In this document: piece by piece, positions 52,204-61,707 of the stretch
Numbering within the stretch: the stretch's first letter is position 1
How the letters are laid out: each line of letters begins with the position of its first letter
Assembly (NCBI RefSeq): GCF_002803155.1
Contig: NZ_NNBP01000005.1
Location: forward strand, 248,001-312,000
Reading direction: 5' to 3'
DNA: 64,000 nucleotides
DNA from: Streptomyces sp. CB02959
Lineage (GTDB): Bacteria > Actinomycetota > Actinomycetes > Streptomycetales > Streptomycetaceae
The notes under the pieces: model-generated
What the model was told of the DNA's origin: nothing
The model's database searches: none
The model's input: only the letters and a program-made list of their open reading frames with translations
Program-made: the position numbers and the translations under genes

Positions 52204-53093
52204 GGACTCGGGCGCCCGGCGGGCGAGGGAAGGGGACCGCGAGCAGAACCCGGGCCCCCGTCCGCCAACGGATCATCACCAGTTCGCTGCTGGCCGTCGC
52301 CGCCCTCTACTTCCTCGCGCCCGTCTACTGGCTGGTCGTCTCCGCCACCAAGAGCAGCGCCGACCTCTTCGGCACCTTCGGCTTCTGGTTCTCCGGCCAC
52401 CCGAGGCCCCTCCGGTACCTCGCCGACGTGCTCACCTACGACCACGGCGTCTACGCCCGCTGGTTCGCCAACTCCCTGCTCTACGCCGGGGTCGGCGCGG
52501 TCTGCGCCACCCTGCTGTCCGCCGCGGCGGGCTACGCGCTGGCCAAATTCCCGTTCCGGGGGCGCGAGACGGTCTTCGGCCTGGTGCTGGCCGGGGTGCT
52601 GATCCCGAGCACCGCGCTGGCCCTGCCGCTGTACTTCCTCTTCAGCGCGCTGGGCCTGGCCGACACCTACGGGGCGGTGCTGATCCCCAGTGTGGTCAGC
52701 CCGTTCGGGGTCTACCTGTGCCGGATCTACGCGGCCGCGGCGGTGCCGGACGCGCTCCTGGAGGCGGCCCGGATCGACGGCGCGGGGGAGGCGCGGATCT
52801 TCGCCGGGCTGGGGTTGCGGCTGATGGGCCCGGCGCTGGTCACCGTCTTCCTGTTCCAGTTCGTGCACATCTGGAACAACTACTTCCTGCCCCTGGTGAT
52901 GCTCTCCGACTCCGGCCTCTACCCGGTCCAACTGGGGCTGACGACCTGGATCGGGTACGCCGACCGGCAGCCGGTGCTCTACCAGTACACGGTGGGCGGC
53001 GCACTGCTGGCGGTGCTGCCGCTGATGGTCCTGATGACGGTGCTCCAGCGGTACTGGCGCACCGGATTGACCGAGGGGGGCGTCAAGGCGTGA
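52200..53093 (+). CDS. Carbohydrate ABC transporter permease (MalG type)
   Basis: A 297-aa six-TM permease: IITSSLLAVAALYFLAPVYWLVVSATKS, FANSLLYAGVGAVCATLLSAAAGYALAKFPFRGRE, and the EAA loop ALLEAARIDGAGEARIFAGLGLRLMGPAL. Pairs with the preceding permease. Last gene of the operon; the F420:NADP reductase gene 43 bp downstream has its own promoter-like dyad. Confidence 0.93.
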   Translation: MRTRAPGGRGKGTASRTRAPVRQRIITSSLLAVAALYFLAPVYWLVVSATKSSADLFGTFGFWFSGHPRPLRYLADVLTYDHGVYARWFANSLLYAGVGAVCATLLSAAAGYALAKFPFRGRETVFGLVLAGVLIPSTALALPLYFLFSALGLADTYGAVLIPSVVSPFGVYLCRIYAAAAVPDALLEAARIDGAGEARIFAGLGLRLMGPALVTVFLFQFVHIWNNYFLPLVMLSDSGLYPVQLGLTTWIGYADRQPVLYQYTVGGALLAVLPLMVLMTVLQRYWRTGLTEGGVKA

Positions 53094-53120
53094 CCGAGCC
53101 GCCGACACCCGTCCGGGGCG

Positions 53121-53137
53121 TGACAGTATCGCTGTCA
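53121..53137. promoter_or_regulatory. Dyad over the start of the F420:NADP reductase gene
   Basis: TGACAG-TATCG-CTGTCA, perfect 6-bp arms, ending at the A of the start codon. It contains CAGTAT (53124-53129) 7 nt before the ATG, so an operator would sit on a leaderless start. Confidence 0.5.
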
Positions 53138-53883
53138 TGACTACTTCCGACGCTGCTGCGACCCCGCCCGCGACCTCGTCCGACACCGGCGCCAAGCCGG
53201 CCGCCCGCGACCCCTGGGACCTGCCCGACGTGTCCGGCCTGGTGATCGGCGTCCTCGGCGGCACCGGTGACCAGGGCCGCGGCCTGGCCTACCGGTTCGC
53301 CAAGGCCGGCCACAAGGTGATCATCGGCTCCCGCGCCGCCGAGCGGGCGCAGGCCGCCGTCGAGGACCCCCAGCTGGGCGGCCTCGGCGTCGAGGGCGCC
53401 GCCAACGCCGACTGCGCCCGGCGCAGCGACGTGGTGATCGTCGCGGTGCCCTGGGAGGGCCACGCCAAGACCCTCCAGGCGCTCCGCGAGGAGCTGGCCG
53501 GGAAGCTGGTGATCGACTGCGTCAACCCGCTCGGCTTCGACAAGAAGGGCGCCTACGCGCTCAAGCCGGAGGAGGGCAGCGCCGCCGAGCAGGCCGCCGC
53601 GCTGCTGCCGGACTCCCGGGTCACCGCCGCCTTCCACCACCTCTCCGCCGTCCTGCTCCAGGACCCGGAGGTCGCCGAGATCGACACCGACGTGATGGTG
53701 CTCGGCGAGCGCCGCGCCGACACCGACCTGGTGCAGGCGCTGGCCGCCCGCATCCCCGGGATGCGCGGCGTCTTCGCCGGCCGGCTGCGCAACGCCCACC
53801 AGGTCGAGTCGCTGGTCGCCAACCTGATCTCGGTCAACCGCCGCTACAAGGCGCACGCCGGGCTCCGGGTCACCGACGTCTGA
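53137..53883 (+). CDS. npdG: F420H2:NADP oxidoreductase (Fno/NpdG)
   Basis: A 248-aa Rossmann enzyme transferring hydride between NADPH and coenzyme F420. Cofactor motif GVLGGTGDQGRGLAYRFAKAGHKVIIGSR, then VVIVAVPWEGHAKTL, LVIDCVNPLGFDKKGAY, AAFHHLSAVLLQD and SVNRRYKAHAGLRVTDV are characteristic. A 30-residue polar N-terminal tail precedes the fold. It would feed reduced F420 to enzymes such as the LLM-class oxidoreductase at 5343-6353. ATG at 53137, no ribosome site, dyad over the start. Confidence 0.93.
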   Translation: MTTSDAAATPPATSSDTGAKPAARDPWDLPDVSGLVIGVLGGTGDQGRGLAYRFAKAGHKVIIGSRAAERAQAAVEDPQLGGLGVEGAANADCARRSDVVIVAVPWEGHAKTLQALREELAGKLVIDCVNPLGFDKKGAYALKPEEGSAAEQAAALLPDSRVTAAFHHLSAVLLQDPEVAEIDTDVMVLGERRADTDLVQALAARIPGMRGVFAGRLRNAHQVESLVANLISVNRRYKAHAGLRVTDV

Positions 53884-53978
53884 GCCGGACACACCGGAGC
53901 GGGGGAGGGGGCGGCGGGGGCGCCGCGGGCCATGGGGGACACTGGAACGGACCGCACGAACCGACAGGAGCCGACCCC

Positions 53979-54197
53979 ATGCCCTCCCTGCCCCCGCCCG
54001 GACCGGACCGGCGCCTCGCCGTCCTCGCCCTCGCCGTGTGCGTGCTCGCCGTCGCCGCGGCGGTCGTCTCCTTCGTCGAGGGCAGCTTCGTCGGCATCGT
54101 GTGGGTCCTGCTGGCCGGTGTCTCCAGCAACATGGCGTGGTTCTACCTCCGCAAGGCGAAGCTGGAGCAGGCCCGCCGGGCCGAGGCCGCCGGCTGA
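53979..54197 (+). CDS. Small two-TM membrane protein, 72 aa
   Basis: Two adjacent hydrophobic segments (LAVLALAVCVLAVAAAVVSF and VGIVWVLLAGVSSNMAWFYL) joined by a short VEGS loop, with a charged C-terminal helix (RKAKLEQARRAEAAG). The ATG at 53979 has AGGAG 10-14 bases upstream. Conserved-looking but unnamed; function unknown. It ends 28 bp before the convergent protease gene. Confidence 0.75.
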   Translation: MPSLPPPGPDRRLAVLALAVCVLAVAAAVVSFVEGSFVGIVWVLLAGVSSNMAWFYLRKAKLEQARRAEAAG

Positions 54198-54225
54198 CCC
54201 GCCCGGCCCGCTCGGCCCGGCCCGG

Positions 54226-55032
54226 CTACGCGGCCCCGCCGATCTGCGGCACCTGCGGCTCGCCCTGCCAGAAGCGGAAGAACTCCTGGCCCCAGTAGGT
54301 GTCCCAGGCCGACACGCCCAGCCCCCGCAGGACCGTGTGCACCAGGTCGAAGAAGACCTGGTTGATCTCCGGCACCCACAGCAGCCCGAAGACCGCCAGC
54401 ATCCCGAACGGCGCGATCGGCGCGACCTGCCGCCGCACCCGGTCCGACAGCCACGGTTCGAGCACGCCGTAGCCGTCCAGTCCGGGCACCGGGAGGAAGT
54501 TCAGGATCGCCGCGGTGACCTGGAGCAGCGCCAGGAACGCCAGTGCGTAGCGGAAGGCGTCCGGGACCCCGTCCAGGGCGTGCAGCCAGAACGGCGCGCT
54601 GACCACGGCGGCGAACGCGATGTTGGTCAGCGGCCCGGCCGCCGAGATCAGGCTGTGCCGCCAGCGCCCCCGGATCCGGCCGCGCTCGATGAACACCGCC
54701 CCGCCCGGCAGCCCGATCCCGCCCATGATCACGAAGAGCACCGGCAGCACGATGCTCAGCAGTGCGTGGGAGTAGACCAGCGGGTTCAGAGTGAGGTAGC
54801 CCTTCGCGCCCACCGTGATGTCGCCGCCGTGCAGGGCGGTGCGGGCGTGCGCGTACTCGTGCAGGCACAGCGACACCACCCAGCCGGCGGTCACGAACAG
54901 GAAGACCGCGAAGCCGGTACTGGCCGCGAGCGTCCCGCTCCAGACGGCCCAGGCGGAGACCGCCAGGACGGCGACGAGCGCGAGGAAGACCGGACTGACG
55001 CGGTGGTCGGCGCGCGGGATTGCGGTGGTCAT
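54226..55032 (-). CDS. Site-2 protease family (M50) membrane metalloprotease
   Basis: A 268-aa intramembrane protease with about six TM segments. The zinc motif HEYAH (His58, Glu59, His62) lies in VSLCLHEYAHARTALHGGD, and the third ligand is in LNFLPVPGLDGYGVLE (Asp near 183), corresponding to the family NPDG region. No PDZ or CBS domain, so a minimal form. The ATG at 55032 has GGAG 10-13 bases upstream. Substrate unknown; such proteases usually release membrane-held regulators. It diverges from the BTAD regulator gene. Confidence 0.9.
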   Translation of the reverse strand: MTTAIPRADHRVSPVFLALVAVLAVSAWAVWSGTLAASTGFAVFLFVTAGWVVSLCLHEYAHARTALHGGDITVGAKGYLTLNPLVYSHALLSIVLPVLFVIMGGIGLPGGAVFIERGRIRGRWRHSLISAAGPLTNIAFAAVVSAPFWLHALDGVPDAFRYALAFLALLQVTAAILNFLPVPGLDGYGVLEPWLSDRVRRQVAPIAPFGMLAVFGLLWVPEINQVFFDLVHTVLRGLGVSAWDTYWGQEFFRFWQGEPQVPQIGGAA

Positions 55033-55229
55033 CGGTACGGGGCTCCCAGGGGGTGGGTCGCGGGCGGGGATCCGGGGCACGGGCCACGGGCGGGCCGCCC
55101 CGACCGTATCCGCGCCGCGGTCGGCGGCGCACGCCCTCCGCGCGGCGGCGGGCGCACCTGCCGGGCGCGGACCGTGCCGGGTGCGCCCTGCTCCCGGAAA
55201 CGTCGCTCGGTACGCGGGGAGTTCCGCCG

Positions 55230-58200
55230 GTGACCGACAATGGCCCGGTGCGCTACGGAATCCTCGGCACCACCCAGGCCGGCCGCGCCGACGGTACCCC
55301 CGTCGTCCTCGGCGGCGCCCGGCTGCGGGCCCTGCTCGCCGCGTTCGCGCTGCGCCCCGGCCGGGCGCTGCCCGCCGACGCCCTGATCGCCGACGTGTGG
55401 GGCATGGACCCGCCGGCCGACGCACCCGGCGCCCTCCAGGCGCTGGTCGGCCGGCTGCGCCGGGCCCTGGGCCGCGCGGCGATCGCCTCCGTCGACGGCG
55501 GCTACCTGCTGTGCGCCGAGCCGGACGCGGTCGACCTGCACCGCTTCGAGCGGCTGACGGCGGAGGGCGGCCGGGCGCTGGACGCCGCCGACCCGGGCCG
55601 CGCCGCCACCCTGCTCGACGAGGCGCTGGCCCTGTGGCGCGGCCCGGCCCTCGCCGACCTGCCCGACGCGGCCGTGGAGGCGGCCCGCGCCGAGAGCCGC
55701 CGGCTGGACGCCCGGCGCACCCGCCTCGCCGCCGACCTGGCCCTGGGCCGGGCCGCCCAGGCGCTGCCCGCCCTGACCGCGCTCTGCCAGGACCACCCTC
55801 TGGACGAGCCCCTGCAGGTGCTGCGGCTGCGCGCCCTGCGCGACGTGGGCCGGACCGCCGAGGCGCTCGCCGCGTACGAGGAGATACGCTCCGGCCTCGC
55901 CGACCGCCTGGGCGCCGACCCCGGCCCGGAGCTGCGCGCCCTGCACGTCGCGCTGCTCCAGCCGGACCTCGCGACGGCGCCCGCGGCCCCGGGGGGCCCG
56001 GTGCCGGCAGCGGCGACCGGCCCGATCGATACGGCCCGCCCGGCGAGTGCCGCCCCGGCCGCCCCCGCGGTGCCGCCGGCTGCCCGGCCCGGCAACCTCC
56101 GCGCCCGCCTCACCTCCTTCGTCGGCCGGGAGCACGACCTGGCCGCGCTCCGCGCCGACCTGGCCGGGCACCGGCTGGTGACGCTGCTGGGTCCGGGCGG
56201 CGCCGGCAAGACCCGGCTCTCCCAGGAGGGCGCCGAGACCGCCGCGGCCGCGCTGCCGGACGCCTGGCCGCACGGCGTCTGGCTGGCCGAGCTGGCGCCG
56301 GTGGACGATCCGCGGACCGTGCCGGAGGCGGTGCTGACCGCGCTCGGGGCCCGCGAGACCGTCGTCCGCGGCACCACCGCAGAGGGGCTGCGGGCCGCCT
56401 CCGACCCCACCGCCGGGGACCCGCACGCCCGGCTCGCCGAGCACTGCGCCGGCCGTCGGATGCTGCTGGTGCTGGACAACTGCGAGCATGTGATCGGCGC
56501 CGCCGCGGAGCTCGCCGAGCGGCTGCTGATCGCCTGTCCGGGCGTGACCGTGCTGGCCACCAGCCGGGAGCCGCTGGCCGTACCGGGCGAGGTGGTGCGG
56601 CCGGTGGAGCCGCTGCCCGACCCGGTCGCGCTGCGGCTGCTCGCCGACCGGGGGGCCGCTGCCCGCCCCGGCTTCCGCGTCGACGCCGACGAGGAGACCG
56701 CCGCGGCCTGCGCGGAGATCTGCCGCCGGCTGGACGGCCTGCCGCTGGCGATCGAACTCGCCGCCGCCCGCCTGCGCATGATGACGCCTCGTCAGCTCGC
56801 GGACCGGCTCGACGACCGCTTCCGGCTGCTGACCAGCGGCAGCCGCACGCTCCTGCCCCGCCAGCAGACCCTGCGCGCGGTGGTGGACTGGTCCTGGGAC
56901 CTCACCGACGAGCCCGAACGGGCGGTGCTGCGGCGGCTGTCGGTCTTCGCCGGAGGCTGCGACCTGGCCGCCGCCGAGGAGGTCTGCGCGGGCGCCGACG
57001 TCCCCGTCTACGAGGTCGCCGGGCTGCTCGGCTCGCTGATCGACAAGTCGCTGGTGGTGGCCGCCTGGGACGGCGGGCAGGACGGCGCCTGGCCCGCCGA
57101 CGGGGCGGCGGGCACCGGGGGGCAGATGCGCTACCGGCTGCTGGAGACGGTGGCCGAATACGCCGGGGAGCGGCTGGACGAGGCCGGGGAGCGGGCCGAC
57201 GTCGAGCGCCGCCACCTGGTCGCCTTCCGTGAACTGGCCCGCACCGGCGACCCGTTGCTGCGCGGCCCCCGGCAGCGTGCCGTGATCCACCGGCTGGAGC
57301 TGGAGCACGACAACCTGCGCACCGCGCTGCGCCGGGCCATCGCCGCCGGCGACGAGCAGGAGGCCCTGTGCCTGGTGCTCTCCCTCCAGTGGTTCTGGTC
57401 GCTGCGCGATCACCGCGGCGACTCCTGCACCTGGGCGGCGGCCGCCGCCGAACTGGGCCCCAACCCCTTCGCCCCGCCCGTCGAACCCGCCCCCGACCTC
57501 TACGAGCGGCCCATCGACGCACCCCCGCCGATGCCCCCCGAGCAGCTCATGGAGGCCCGCCGCGAGGTCCGGTTGGTGGCGCTCTCCAGCATCGACAGCA
57601 ACCTGGAGTCGCTGCGCGACCCGAAGATGCAGGAGGAGCTGTCCGGGATCATCGCCGCCTACCGGGGCGGTATGCCGCAGACCTGCAAGGTGCCCGGCAT
57701 GCTGTGGTACTTCGCGGTGCTGATGACCGGACAGTGGCAGGACCTGGTCGCCACCGTCGACCAGGCCGTCGCGGCCTGCCGCGGCTTCGGCTACGACTGG
57801 GAGCTGGCGTACCTCCTCCAGCTGCGCTCCAAGATCCTCAACGACCGCCCCGGCGAGCTGGCCCAGGCGATCGAGGACGCCGACGAGGCGCTGCGGATCT
57901 TCGTCCGGCTGGGCGACGCCTGGGGCGCGGCCGAGGCGCTGGCCGGGCGCGGCGAGTCCGCCGAGAAGAGCGGCGACTACGACACCGCGGTACGCGACTA
58001 CCAGGCGGCGATGGTGCACGCGGAGGAGCTGGGCGCGCACAGCCAGACGCTGGTGCTGCGGGCCCGGCTGGCCGCCGTGATGATCGAGGACGGTCGACCG
58101 GCGGACGGCGAGCGGATGCTGACGGAGGTGCTGGCCGAGGCGGAGGAACGCAACAGCGGCCGGGACGCGGTGTGGTTCGCCCGGATGACGCTGGCCATGC

Positions 58201-58679
58201 TGCTGGCGATGGACGGGCGCACCCGCGAGGCCCGCCGGGAACTCCTCGCGATCCACGACGGGCTCACCGTGGAGGGCTCGGACGTCTTCCTGGGGCTGCT
58301 GGAAGCCTCGCTGGTCTCGCTGGACGTGGACGAGGGGGAGCACGGGGCGGAGCTCCTCCCGAGGGTCCGGCGGGCCGTGGAGCTCGTCCGGGACCCGTTG
58401 GCGCAGTTGGTCGCGCCGGACCTGCCGGTGGTGCAGCTGCTGACCGGCGCCCGGGTGCTGCTGGCGGTCCGCGGCGCGGCCGGGGCCCGGGACGCGGCCC
58501 GGCTGATCGGTGCCTACGACGCGCTGCGGACCAGCCCGCACATGGTGCCGCTGGCCGTCCGCACGGACCGGGAGCGCACCGAAGCGGCCGCCCGGGCCCT
58601 GCTGGACGCTTCCGACTACGCCGCCGCCCACGACGAGGGCGGCGGCCTGTCGCTGGACGAGGCCGCCGCCCTCCTCTGA
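55230..58679 (+). CDS. AfsR/SARP-type regulator: BTAD, NB-ARC and TPR domains
   Basis: A 1149-aa transcriptional regulator. Residues about 1-90 form an OmpR-like winged helix (RYGILGTTQAGRADGTPVVLGGARLRALLAAFALRPG, ADVWGMDPPADAPGALQALVGRLRRALG), about 95-250 the BTAD helices, about 290-650 an NB-ARC ATPase (Walker A LLGPGGAGKTRLSQE, Walker B RMLLVLDNCEHV, VLATSREPLAVPGE, RLDGLPLAIELAAARLRMM), and the C-terminal half TPR-like helices (YAGERLDEAGERADVERRHL, YDTAVRDYQAAMVHAEELG). GTG at 55230 with GGGGAG. Such proteins activate secondary metabolism after nucleotide-driven assembly. Target genes are not evident nearby; the exporter at 58733-60609 is the nearest candidate. Confidence 0.92.
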   Translation: MTDNGPVRYGILGTTQAGRADGTPVVLGGARLRALLAAFALRPGRALPADALIADVWGMDPPADAPGALQALVGRLRRALGRAAIASVDGGYLLCAEPDAVDLHRFERLTAEGGRALDAADPGRAATLLDEALALWRGPALADLPDAAVEAARAESRRLDARRTRLAADLALGRAAQALPALTALCQDHPLDEPLQVLRLRALRDVGRTAEALAAYEEIRSGLADRLGADPGPELRALHVALLQPDLATAPAAPGGPVPAAATGPIDTARPASAAPAAPAVPPAARPGNLRARLTSFVGREHDLAALRADLAGHRLVTLLGPGGAGKTRLSQEGAETAAAALPDAWPHGVWLAELAPVDDPRTVPEAVLTALGARETVVRGTTAEGLRAASDPTAGDPHARLAEHCAGRRMLLVLDNCEHVIGAAAELAERLLIACPGVTVLATSREPLAVPGEVVRPVEPLPDPVALRLLADRGAAARPGFRVDADEETAAACAEICRRLDGLPLAIELAAARLRMMTPRQLADRLDDRFRLLTSGSRTLLPRQQTLRAVVDWSWDLTDEPERAVLRRLSVFAGGCDLAAAEEVCAGADVPVYEVAGLLGSLIDKSLVVAAWDGGQDGAWPADGAAGTGGQMRYRLLETVAEYAGERLDEAGERADVERRHLVAFRELARTGDPLLRGPRQRAVIHRLELEHDNLRTALRRAIAAGDEQEALCLVLSLQWFWSLRDHRGDSCTWAAAAAELGPNPFAPPVEPAPDLYERPIDAPPPMPPEQLMEARREVRLVALSSIDSNLESLRDPKMQEELSGIIAAYRGGMPQTCKVPGMLWYFAVLMTGQWQDLVATVDQAVAACRGFGYDWELAYLLQLRSKILNDRPGELAQAIEDADEALRIFVRLGDAWGAAEALAGRGESAEKSGDYDTAVRDYQAAMVHAEELGAHSQTLVLRARLAAVMIEDGRPADGERMLTEVLAEAEERNSGRDAVWFARMTLAMLLAMDGRTREARRELLAIHDGLTVEGSDVFLGLLEASLVSLDVDEGEHGAELLPRVRRAVELVRDPLAQLVAPDLPVVQLLTGARVLLAVRGAAGARDAARLIGAYDALRTSPHMVPLAVRTDRERTEAAARALLDASDYAAAHDEGGGLSLDEAAALL

Positions 58680-58698
58680 CGCGAGCCGGGCCACCGGG

Positions 58699-58728
58699 CC
58701 GCCCCGCGGGCAAGCCCCCGCGGGGCGG
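58699..58728. terminator. Bidirectional terminator
   Basis: CCGCCCCGCGGG, loop CAAGCC, CCCGCGGGGCGG: 12 perfect base pairs between the convergent regulator and permease genes. Confidence 0.75.
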
Positions 58729-58732
58729 TGCG

Positions 58733-59563
58733 TCAGGTCTTGGTGCGGAACTTCCGGACCGCGAGCGACATGGTGATCACCGTGATGGCCACCGCCCAGC
58801 CCAGCGTGACCAGCGTCGGATGGGCCACCGGGCCATGGCCGTTGAGCAGTGCGCGGGCCGCGTCGGCGAGGTTGGAGAGCGGGTTGACCTTGGTGAACGC
58901 CTCCAGCCAGCCGGGCATCTGCTTCGTCGGCGCGAAGATCGACGAGCCGAACTGGAGCGGCATCAGGACCAGCATCGCCATGCCCTGCACGGCCTGCGGG
59001 GTCTTCACGCTGAGCCCCAGCAGGATGAAGATCCACATCAGGGCGGCGCCGAACACCGTGGACAGCACCACCGCGGCGGCGAACTCCGCCAGGGAGCCGC
59101 GGATTTCGAGGCCCAGCAGGAAGCCCATCCCGAGCAGGATCGCGGTGGCGAGCAGCATCCGGCCGATCTCGACCACGATCTTGGCGATCAGGACCGAGGA
59201 CCGGGCGATGGGCATCGTCCGGAAGCGGTCCATCACGCCCTTGCGGAAGTCCTCGTTGACGCCGGTGCCGACCGCCATGGCGATGTTCATGCCCATCATC
59301 GCCATCATGCCGGGGACCAGGTACTGCACGTACTCCTGCTGGTTGCCCTTGCCGGCGATGGCGCCGCCGAAGACGTAGACGAACAGCAGGATGAAGATGA
59401 CCGGCATCAGCACCGCGTCGAACAGCGTCTCCGGGTCGTGCTTGATCTGCACGAGATTCCGCCGCACCAGCGCGCCGATGTGCCGCAGGTTGGCCCGGAT
59501 GCCGATCCGGCCCTCGTCGTTGCCGGCCTTCCCGACCGGTGCCGTGATCGTCGCGGCACTCAT
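58733..59563 (-). CDS. ABC-2 type exporter permease (DrrB-like)
   Basis: A 276-aa six-TM subunit. ALVRRNLVQIKHDPETLFDAVLMPVIFILLFVYVFGGAI, EDFRKGVMDRFRTMPIARSSVLIAK and LMPLQFGSSIFAPTKQMPGWLEAFTKVNPLSNLADAARALL are typical of DrrB-type daunorubicin/antibiotic exporters. Starts inside the ATPase stop (ATGA). The exported compound is unknown. Confidence 0.9.
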   Translation of the reverse strand: MSAATITAPVGKAGNDEGRIGIRANLRHIGALVRRNLVQIKHDPETLFDAVLMPVIFILLFVYVFGGAIAGKGNQQEYVQYLVPGMMAMMGMNIAMAVGTGVNEDFRKGVMDRFRTMPIARSSVLIAKIVVEIGRMLLATAILLGMGFLLGLEIRGSLAEFAAAVVLSTVFGAALMWIFILLGLSVKTPQAVQGMAMLVLMPLQFGSSIFAPTKQMPGWLEAFTKVNPLSNLADAARALLNGHGPVAHPTLVTLGWAVAITVITMSLAVRKFRTKT

Positions 59564-60609
59564 GCCCCCACCTCCGCGTACTGCTCGTCGTGCGTGTCGT
59601 CGTGCGGGACCGGAACGGCCTCCTGGCCGTCCGTCCCGGAGCTCTTCTGGCCGGTGATGGCCAGGAACACCTCGTCCAGGCTGGGCAGGTGGGTGCTGAT
59701 CCCGGCCAGCGAGAAGCCCCGGGCACCCAGCATCCCGACCACCGCGGTCAGCTGCTCGTCGCTGACGATGGGCACGTTGACCACGCCCCCCTCGTGGTCG
59801 GCGGTGGCGCCGCCGAGGCCGTCCAGCCCGGCCTGGGCGAGGGCGCCCACCATCCGGTCCAGCTCGCCCGGGTCGGCCGGCCGGACCTGCAGGGTCCGCC
59901 CGCCGACCTTGGCCTTCAGCTCCTCGACCCGGCCCTCGGCGATCACCCGGCCGCGGTCGATGACCGCCAGCTCGTCGGCGAGCTGCTCGGCCTCCTCCAT
60001 GTACTGGGTGGTCAGCAGGACCGTGGCGCCCTCGCGGACCATCCGCTGGACCTCCGCCCACACCTCGTTGCGGGTGCGCGGATCGAGTCCGGTGGTCGGT
60101 TCGTCCAGATAGAGGACCGCCGGGCGGCCGATCATCGAGGCGGCCAGGTCGAGCCGGCGCCGCATGCCGCCGGAGTACTTCCCGGCCGGCCGCTTGGCGG
60201 CCTCGGTCAGCGAGAACCGTTCCAGCAGCTCGTCGGCGCGGGTCCGGGCGTCCTTGCGGGAGAGGTCCAGCAGCCGCCCGATCAGATAGAGGTTCTCCCA
60301 GCCGGAGAGCTTCTCGTCGACCGAGGCGTACTGGCCGGTCAGGCCGATCCTGCGGCGCAGCGCGCGGGGCTGGCGCACCACGTCGCAGCCGGCGACCACG
60401 GCGCGGCCGGCGTCCGGCACCAGGAGGGTGGACAGGCAGCGGACGAGGGTGGTCTTGCCCGCGCCGTTGGGGCCGAGGACACCGAGCACGGTGCCCTCCC
60501 GCACGTCCAGGTCCACCCCGTCGACGGCCTTCACGTCGCCGAAGTGCTTGACCAGGCCGCGCACCTCCACGGCGTTGCCGCCCTTGGTGGTTATCGTCTG
60601 TCGCGTCAT
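59560..60609 (-). CDS. ABC exporter ATP-binding protein (DrrA-like)
   Basis: A 349-aa ATPase: Walker A VLGPNGAGKTTLVRCL, GQYASVDEKLSGWENL (Q loop region), signature YSGGMRRRLDLAASM, Walker B VLYLDEPTTGLD and TTQYMEEAEQLADE (here Gln takes the place of the usual switch His, common in DrrA). The C-terminal domain (residues about 240-330) matches the DrrA tail (LPSLDEVFLAITG). The ATG at 60609 is preferred; a GTG at 60639 is possible. First gene of the two-gene exporter. Confidence 0.9.
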   Translation of the reverse strand: MTRQTITTKGGNAVEVRGLVKHFGDVKAVDGVDLDVREGTVLGVLGPNGAGKTTLVRCLSTLLVPDAGRAVVAGCDVVRQPRALRRRIGLTGQYASVDEKLSGWENLYLIGRLLDLSRKDARTRADELLERFSLTEAAKRPAGKYSGGMRRRLDLAASMIGRPAVLYLDEPTTGLDPRTRNEVWAEVQRMVREGATVLLTTQYMEEAEQLADELAVIDRGRVIAEGRVEELKAKVGGRTLQVRPADPGELDRMVGALAQAGLDGLGGATADHEGGVVNVPIVSDEQLTAVVGMLGARGFSLAGISTHLPSLDEVFLAITGQKSSGTDGQEAVPVPHDDTHDEQYAEVGA

Positions 60610-60700
60610 GCCTGGAAAGGTGCCAGCCGCCACCGACAACGCACCGACAGGCCGCCGACAGCCCGGGAGGACCGGTGGTCGGCGGCCCGTCGGCCCGGGC

Positions 60701-61606
60701 TCAGTGGAAGGTGTGCTCCTCGGCGGGGAAGGCCCCGCCGACCACGTCCTCGGCGAACGCCTTGGCCGCGCCGCCCAGCAGCTCCCGCATCTGCAGGTAC
60801 TGCTTGACGAACCGCGGCACCCGGCCGGCGTTGAGACCCGCCATGTCGGTCCACACCAGCACCTGGGCGTCGCAGTCCAGGCCCGCGCCGATGCCGACGG
60901 TCGGGATGTGCAGTGAGCGGGTCACCTCGGCGGCCAGTTCGGCCGGTACGGCCTCCAGGACGACCGAGAACGCCCCGGCATCCTGCACCGCCTTGGCGTC
61001 CCGCAGCAGCTGCTGGGCGGCCTCCTCGCCGCGGCCCTGGACCGGGTAGCCGCCGTAGGCGTGGACCGACTGCGGGGTCAGCCCGACGTGCGCCATCACC
61101 GGGATGCCGGACGAGACCAGCAGCTCCACCTGGTGCGCCGAGCGCTCACCGCCCTCCAGCTTGACGGCGCCCACCCCGGCCTCCTTGACCAGCCGGGTGG
61201 CGTTCCGCAGTGCCTGGACCGGCCCTTCCTGGTACGCGCCGAACGGCAGGTCGGCGACGACCAGGGCGCGCTTGGTGCCGCGTACGACCGCGGCGGACAG
61301 GATGGTGATCTCGTCCATCGTGACCGGCACGGTGGACTCGTAGCCGAGGTGGCAGTTGCCCATCGAGTCGCCGACGAGGAGGACCGGGATCCCGGACTCG
61401 TCGAAGACCGAGGCGGTCATCGCGTCGTAGGCGGTGAGCATCGGCCACTTCTCGCCGCGCCCCTTGGCGGCGGCGATGTCGCGGACCGTGACCCGGCGCG
61501 AACCGGTGCCCCCGTAGAGGGTCTTGGTGTTCTCCTTGGCGGGCTTGGCGGTGGGCTCCTCGGTGGCCCCCGCGGCCGGCTTCTGGGCAGGCGAAAGCTG
61601 CGTCAT
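60701..61606 (-). CDS. panB: 3-methyl-2-oxobutanoate hydroxymethyltransferase
   Basis: A 301-aa class II aldolase-like TIM barrel making ketopantoate for pantothenate/CoA synthesis. RRVTVRDIAAAKGRGEKWPMLTAYDAMTASVFDE, PVLLVGDSMGNCHLGYESTVPVTMDE (metal and substrate site), GAVKLEGGERS, VMAHVGLTPQSVHAYGGYPVQGRG and VLEAVPAELAAEVTRSLHIPTVGIGAG are all family signatures. The ATG at 61606 has AGGAG 9-13 bases upstream; the frame continues open to 61942 through a G-rich repeat that should not be read as protein. A 37-residue polar tail precedes the barrel. Confidence 0.96.
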   Translation of the reverse strand: MTQLSPAQKPAAGATEEPTAKPAKENTKTLYGGTGSRRVTVRDIAAAKGRGEKWPMLTAYDAMTASVFDESGIPVLLVGDSMGNCHLGYESTVPVTMDEITILSAAVVRGTKRALVVADLPFGAYQEGPVQALRNATRLVKEAGVGAVKLEGGERSAHQVELLVSSGIPVMAHVGLTPQSVHAYGGYPVQGRGEEAAQQLLRDAKAVQDAGAFSVVLEAVPAELAAEVTRSLHIPTVGIGAGLDCDAQVLVWTDMAGLNAGRVPRFVKQYLQMRELLGGAAKAFAEDVVGGAFPAEEHTFH

Positions 61607-61707
61607 GGTGACGGCTCCTGTTTCTTCATCTCGAAGCACCCTGACGGTGTCCCCGGACTCCCATCCATGCTGGCACGGCGTGCCCGGGGAGCAAAAGGGG
61701 GCGGGGG

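Noticed and set aside
55029..59726. 1565-codon open frame on the minus strand
   Set aside because: Antisense shadow of the BTAD/NB-ARC gene and across the DrrAB genes; high GC keeps non-coding frames open, and its translation is a low-complexity Gly/Arg/Ala mix.
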